Source of the DNA: Thiobacillus sp.
GTDB taxonomy: Bacteria; Pseudomonadota; Gammaproteobacteria; Burkholderiales; Thiobacillaceae
Assembly: GCA_018780025.1 (NCBI GenBank)
Contig: JADMKH010000001.1
Location: forward strand, 1-14,246
DNA length: 14,246 nucleotides
Direction of reading: 5' to 3'
Of this stretch, positions 13,744 to 14,246 are shown in pieces. Position 1 is the stretch's first letter; each line of letters opens with the position of its first letter. The notes under the pieces are model-generated. The model did not search any database. It had not been told where the DNA came from and worked only from the letters and a program-made list of their open reading frames with translations. The translations under genes and the position numbers were made by a program.

Positions 13744-14246
13744 TCATGCATGAGCCATCTTGGCGGCCAGTTTGGCTTCCAGCGCAGCGCTTTCGCGCTT
13801 GCCCTGGCGGATGGTCATGAACATGTTGGTGGCCATCAGCACGGCGCCGGTCAGGAAGAACATGCCGCCGATGGCACGCATCGCGTAGAAGGGGACCATG
13901 GCCGCCACGGATTCGGCGAACGAATATTGCAGGTTGCCGAATTCATCGAAGGTGCGCCACATCAAACCCTGCGTGATGCCGGAAATCCACATCGCAACGA
14001 TATAAAGAATGATGCCGATGGTGGCCAGCCAGAAGTGCCACTCGATCAGTTTCTGGCTATATATTTTAGTGTCCCACAGCTTGGGCATCATGTGATACAG
14101 CGAACCAAACGTGATCATCGCGACCCAGCCCAGCGCGCCGGAGTGCACGTGGCCCACGGTCCAGTCGGTGTAGTGCGACAGCGCGTTGACTTCTTTCAGC
14201 GACATCATCGGACCTTCGAAGGTCGACATGCCGTAGAACGACAGCG
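13744..14246 (-). CDS. ccoN: cbb3-type cytochrome c oxidase catalytic subunit CcoN, C-terminal part
   Basis: Only the last 166 or so residues of the catalytic heme-copper subunit are present; the 5' part lies to the right of the window. The frame is open to the edge, and the ATG at 14229 is an internal methionine (preceding residues read LSFYG). The conserved LSFYGMSTFEGPMMSLKEVN and DWTVGHVHSGALGW segments identify CcoN; the histidines in the latter belong to the heme-binding helix of the family. At least three further membrane helices follow, ending in a basic/alanine-rich tail. CcoN reduces oxygen at a heme b3-CuB centre with high affinity and pumps protons. It is the first structural gene of the leftward ccoNOQP operon; its promoter is not in the window. 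Confidence 0.96.
   Translation of the reverse strand, partial: LSFYGMSTFEGPMMSLKEVNALSHYTDWTVGHVHSGALGWVAMITFGSLYHMMPKLWDTKIYSQKLIEWHFWLATIGIILYIVAMWISGITQGLMWRTFDEFGNLQYSFAESVAAMVPFYAMRAIGGMFFLTGAVLMATNMFMTIRQGKRESAALEAKLAAKMAHA

Overview
This window looks like chromosomal DNA from a betaproteobacterium, probably a Thiobacillus/Sulfuricella/Gallionella-like member of the Nitrosomonadales. That placement rests on the gene order (rsmD-coaD-ferredoxin; ftsY-ftsE-ftsX-rpoH; ccoNOQP-ccoGH-ccoS), on the protein sequences and on the moderately high G+C. It is inferred by eye, not from a search. I see no transposase, phage gene, CRISPR array, tRNA or rRNA. Almost all of the window is coding, and most of it is conserved housekeeping or respiratory machinery.

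Left part (1-5415). The 3' end of a dynamin-like GTPase gene runs rightward and meets, with no spacer, a leftward block. That block, in transcription order, is an M16 zinc protease, a degenerate M16 partner, rsmD (16S rRNA m2G966 methyltransferase), coaD (coenzyme A synthesis) and an Alvin-type 2[4Fe-4S] ferredoxin. Neighbouring genes overlap or lie only a few bases apart, and ribosome binding sites sit inside the preceding genes, so this is probably one operon with translational coupling.

Middle part (5380-9130). A short divergent intergenic region leads into ftsY (SRP receptor), ftsE and ftsX (ABC complex that controls septal peptidoglycan hydrolysis) and rpoH (heat-shock sigma factor). A perfect CIRCE operator (TTAGCACTC-N9-GAGTGCTAA) lies just upstream of rpoH and overlaps a plausible extended -10 promoter. 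This suggests that the HrcA repressor controls the sigma-32 gene, linking the two classical heat-shock circuits. A perfect hairpin that can act on both strands ends rpoH.

Right part (9153-14246). The leftward cbb3-type cytochrome c oxidase locus holds the ccoN 3' end, ccoO, ccoQ, ccoP, a strong hairpin terminator, then ccoG, a FixH-like ccoH and ccoS. These encode the structural subunits of the high-affinity terminal oxidase and then its copper/assembly factors. The copper ATPase gene ccoI, commonly found between ccoH and ccoS, is absent there; ccoH and ccoS overlap directly. Between ccoS and the shared terminator lies a 35-codon reading frame with a good ribosome binding site. It encodes a single-membrane-span microprotein and is the least explained gene in the window.

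I found no wholly new multi-gene system. The points most worth a second look are the microprotein, the CIRCE-rpoH arrangement, the inserted basic linker in CcoG and the enlarged FixH-like protein.
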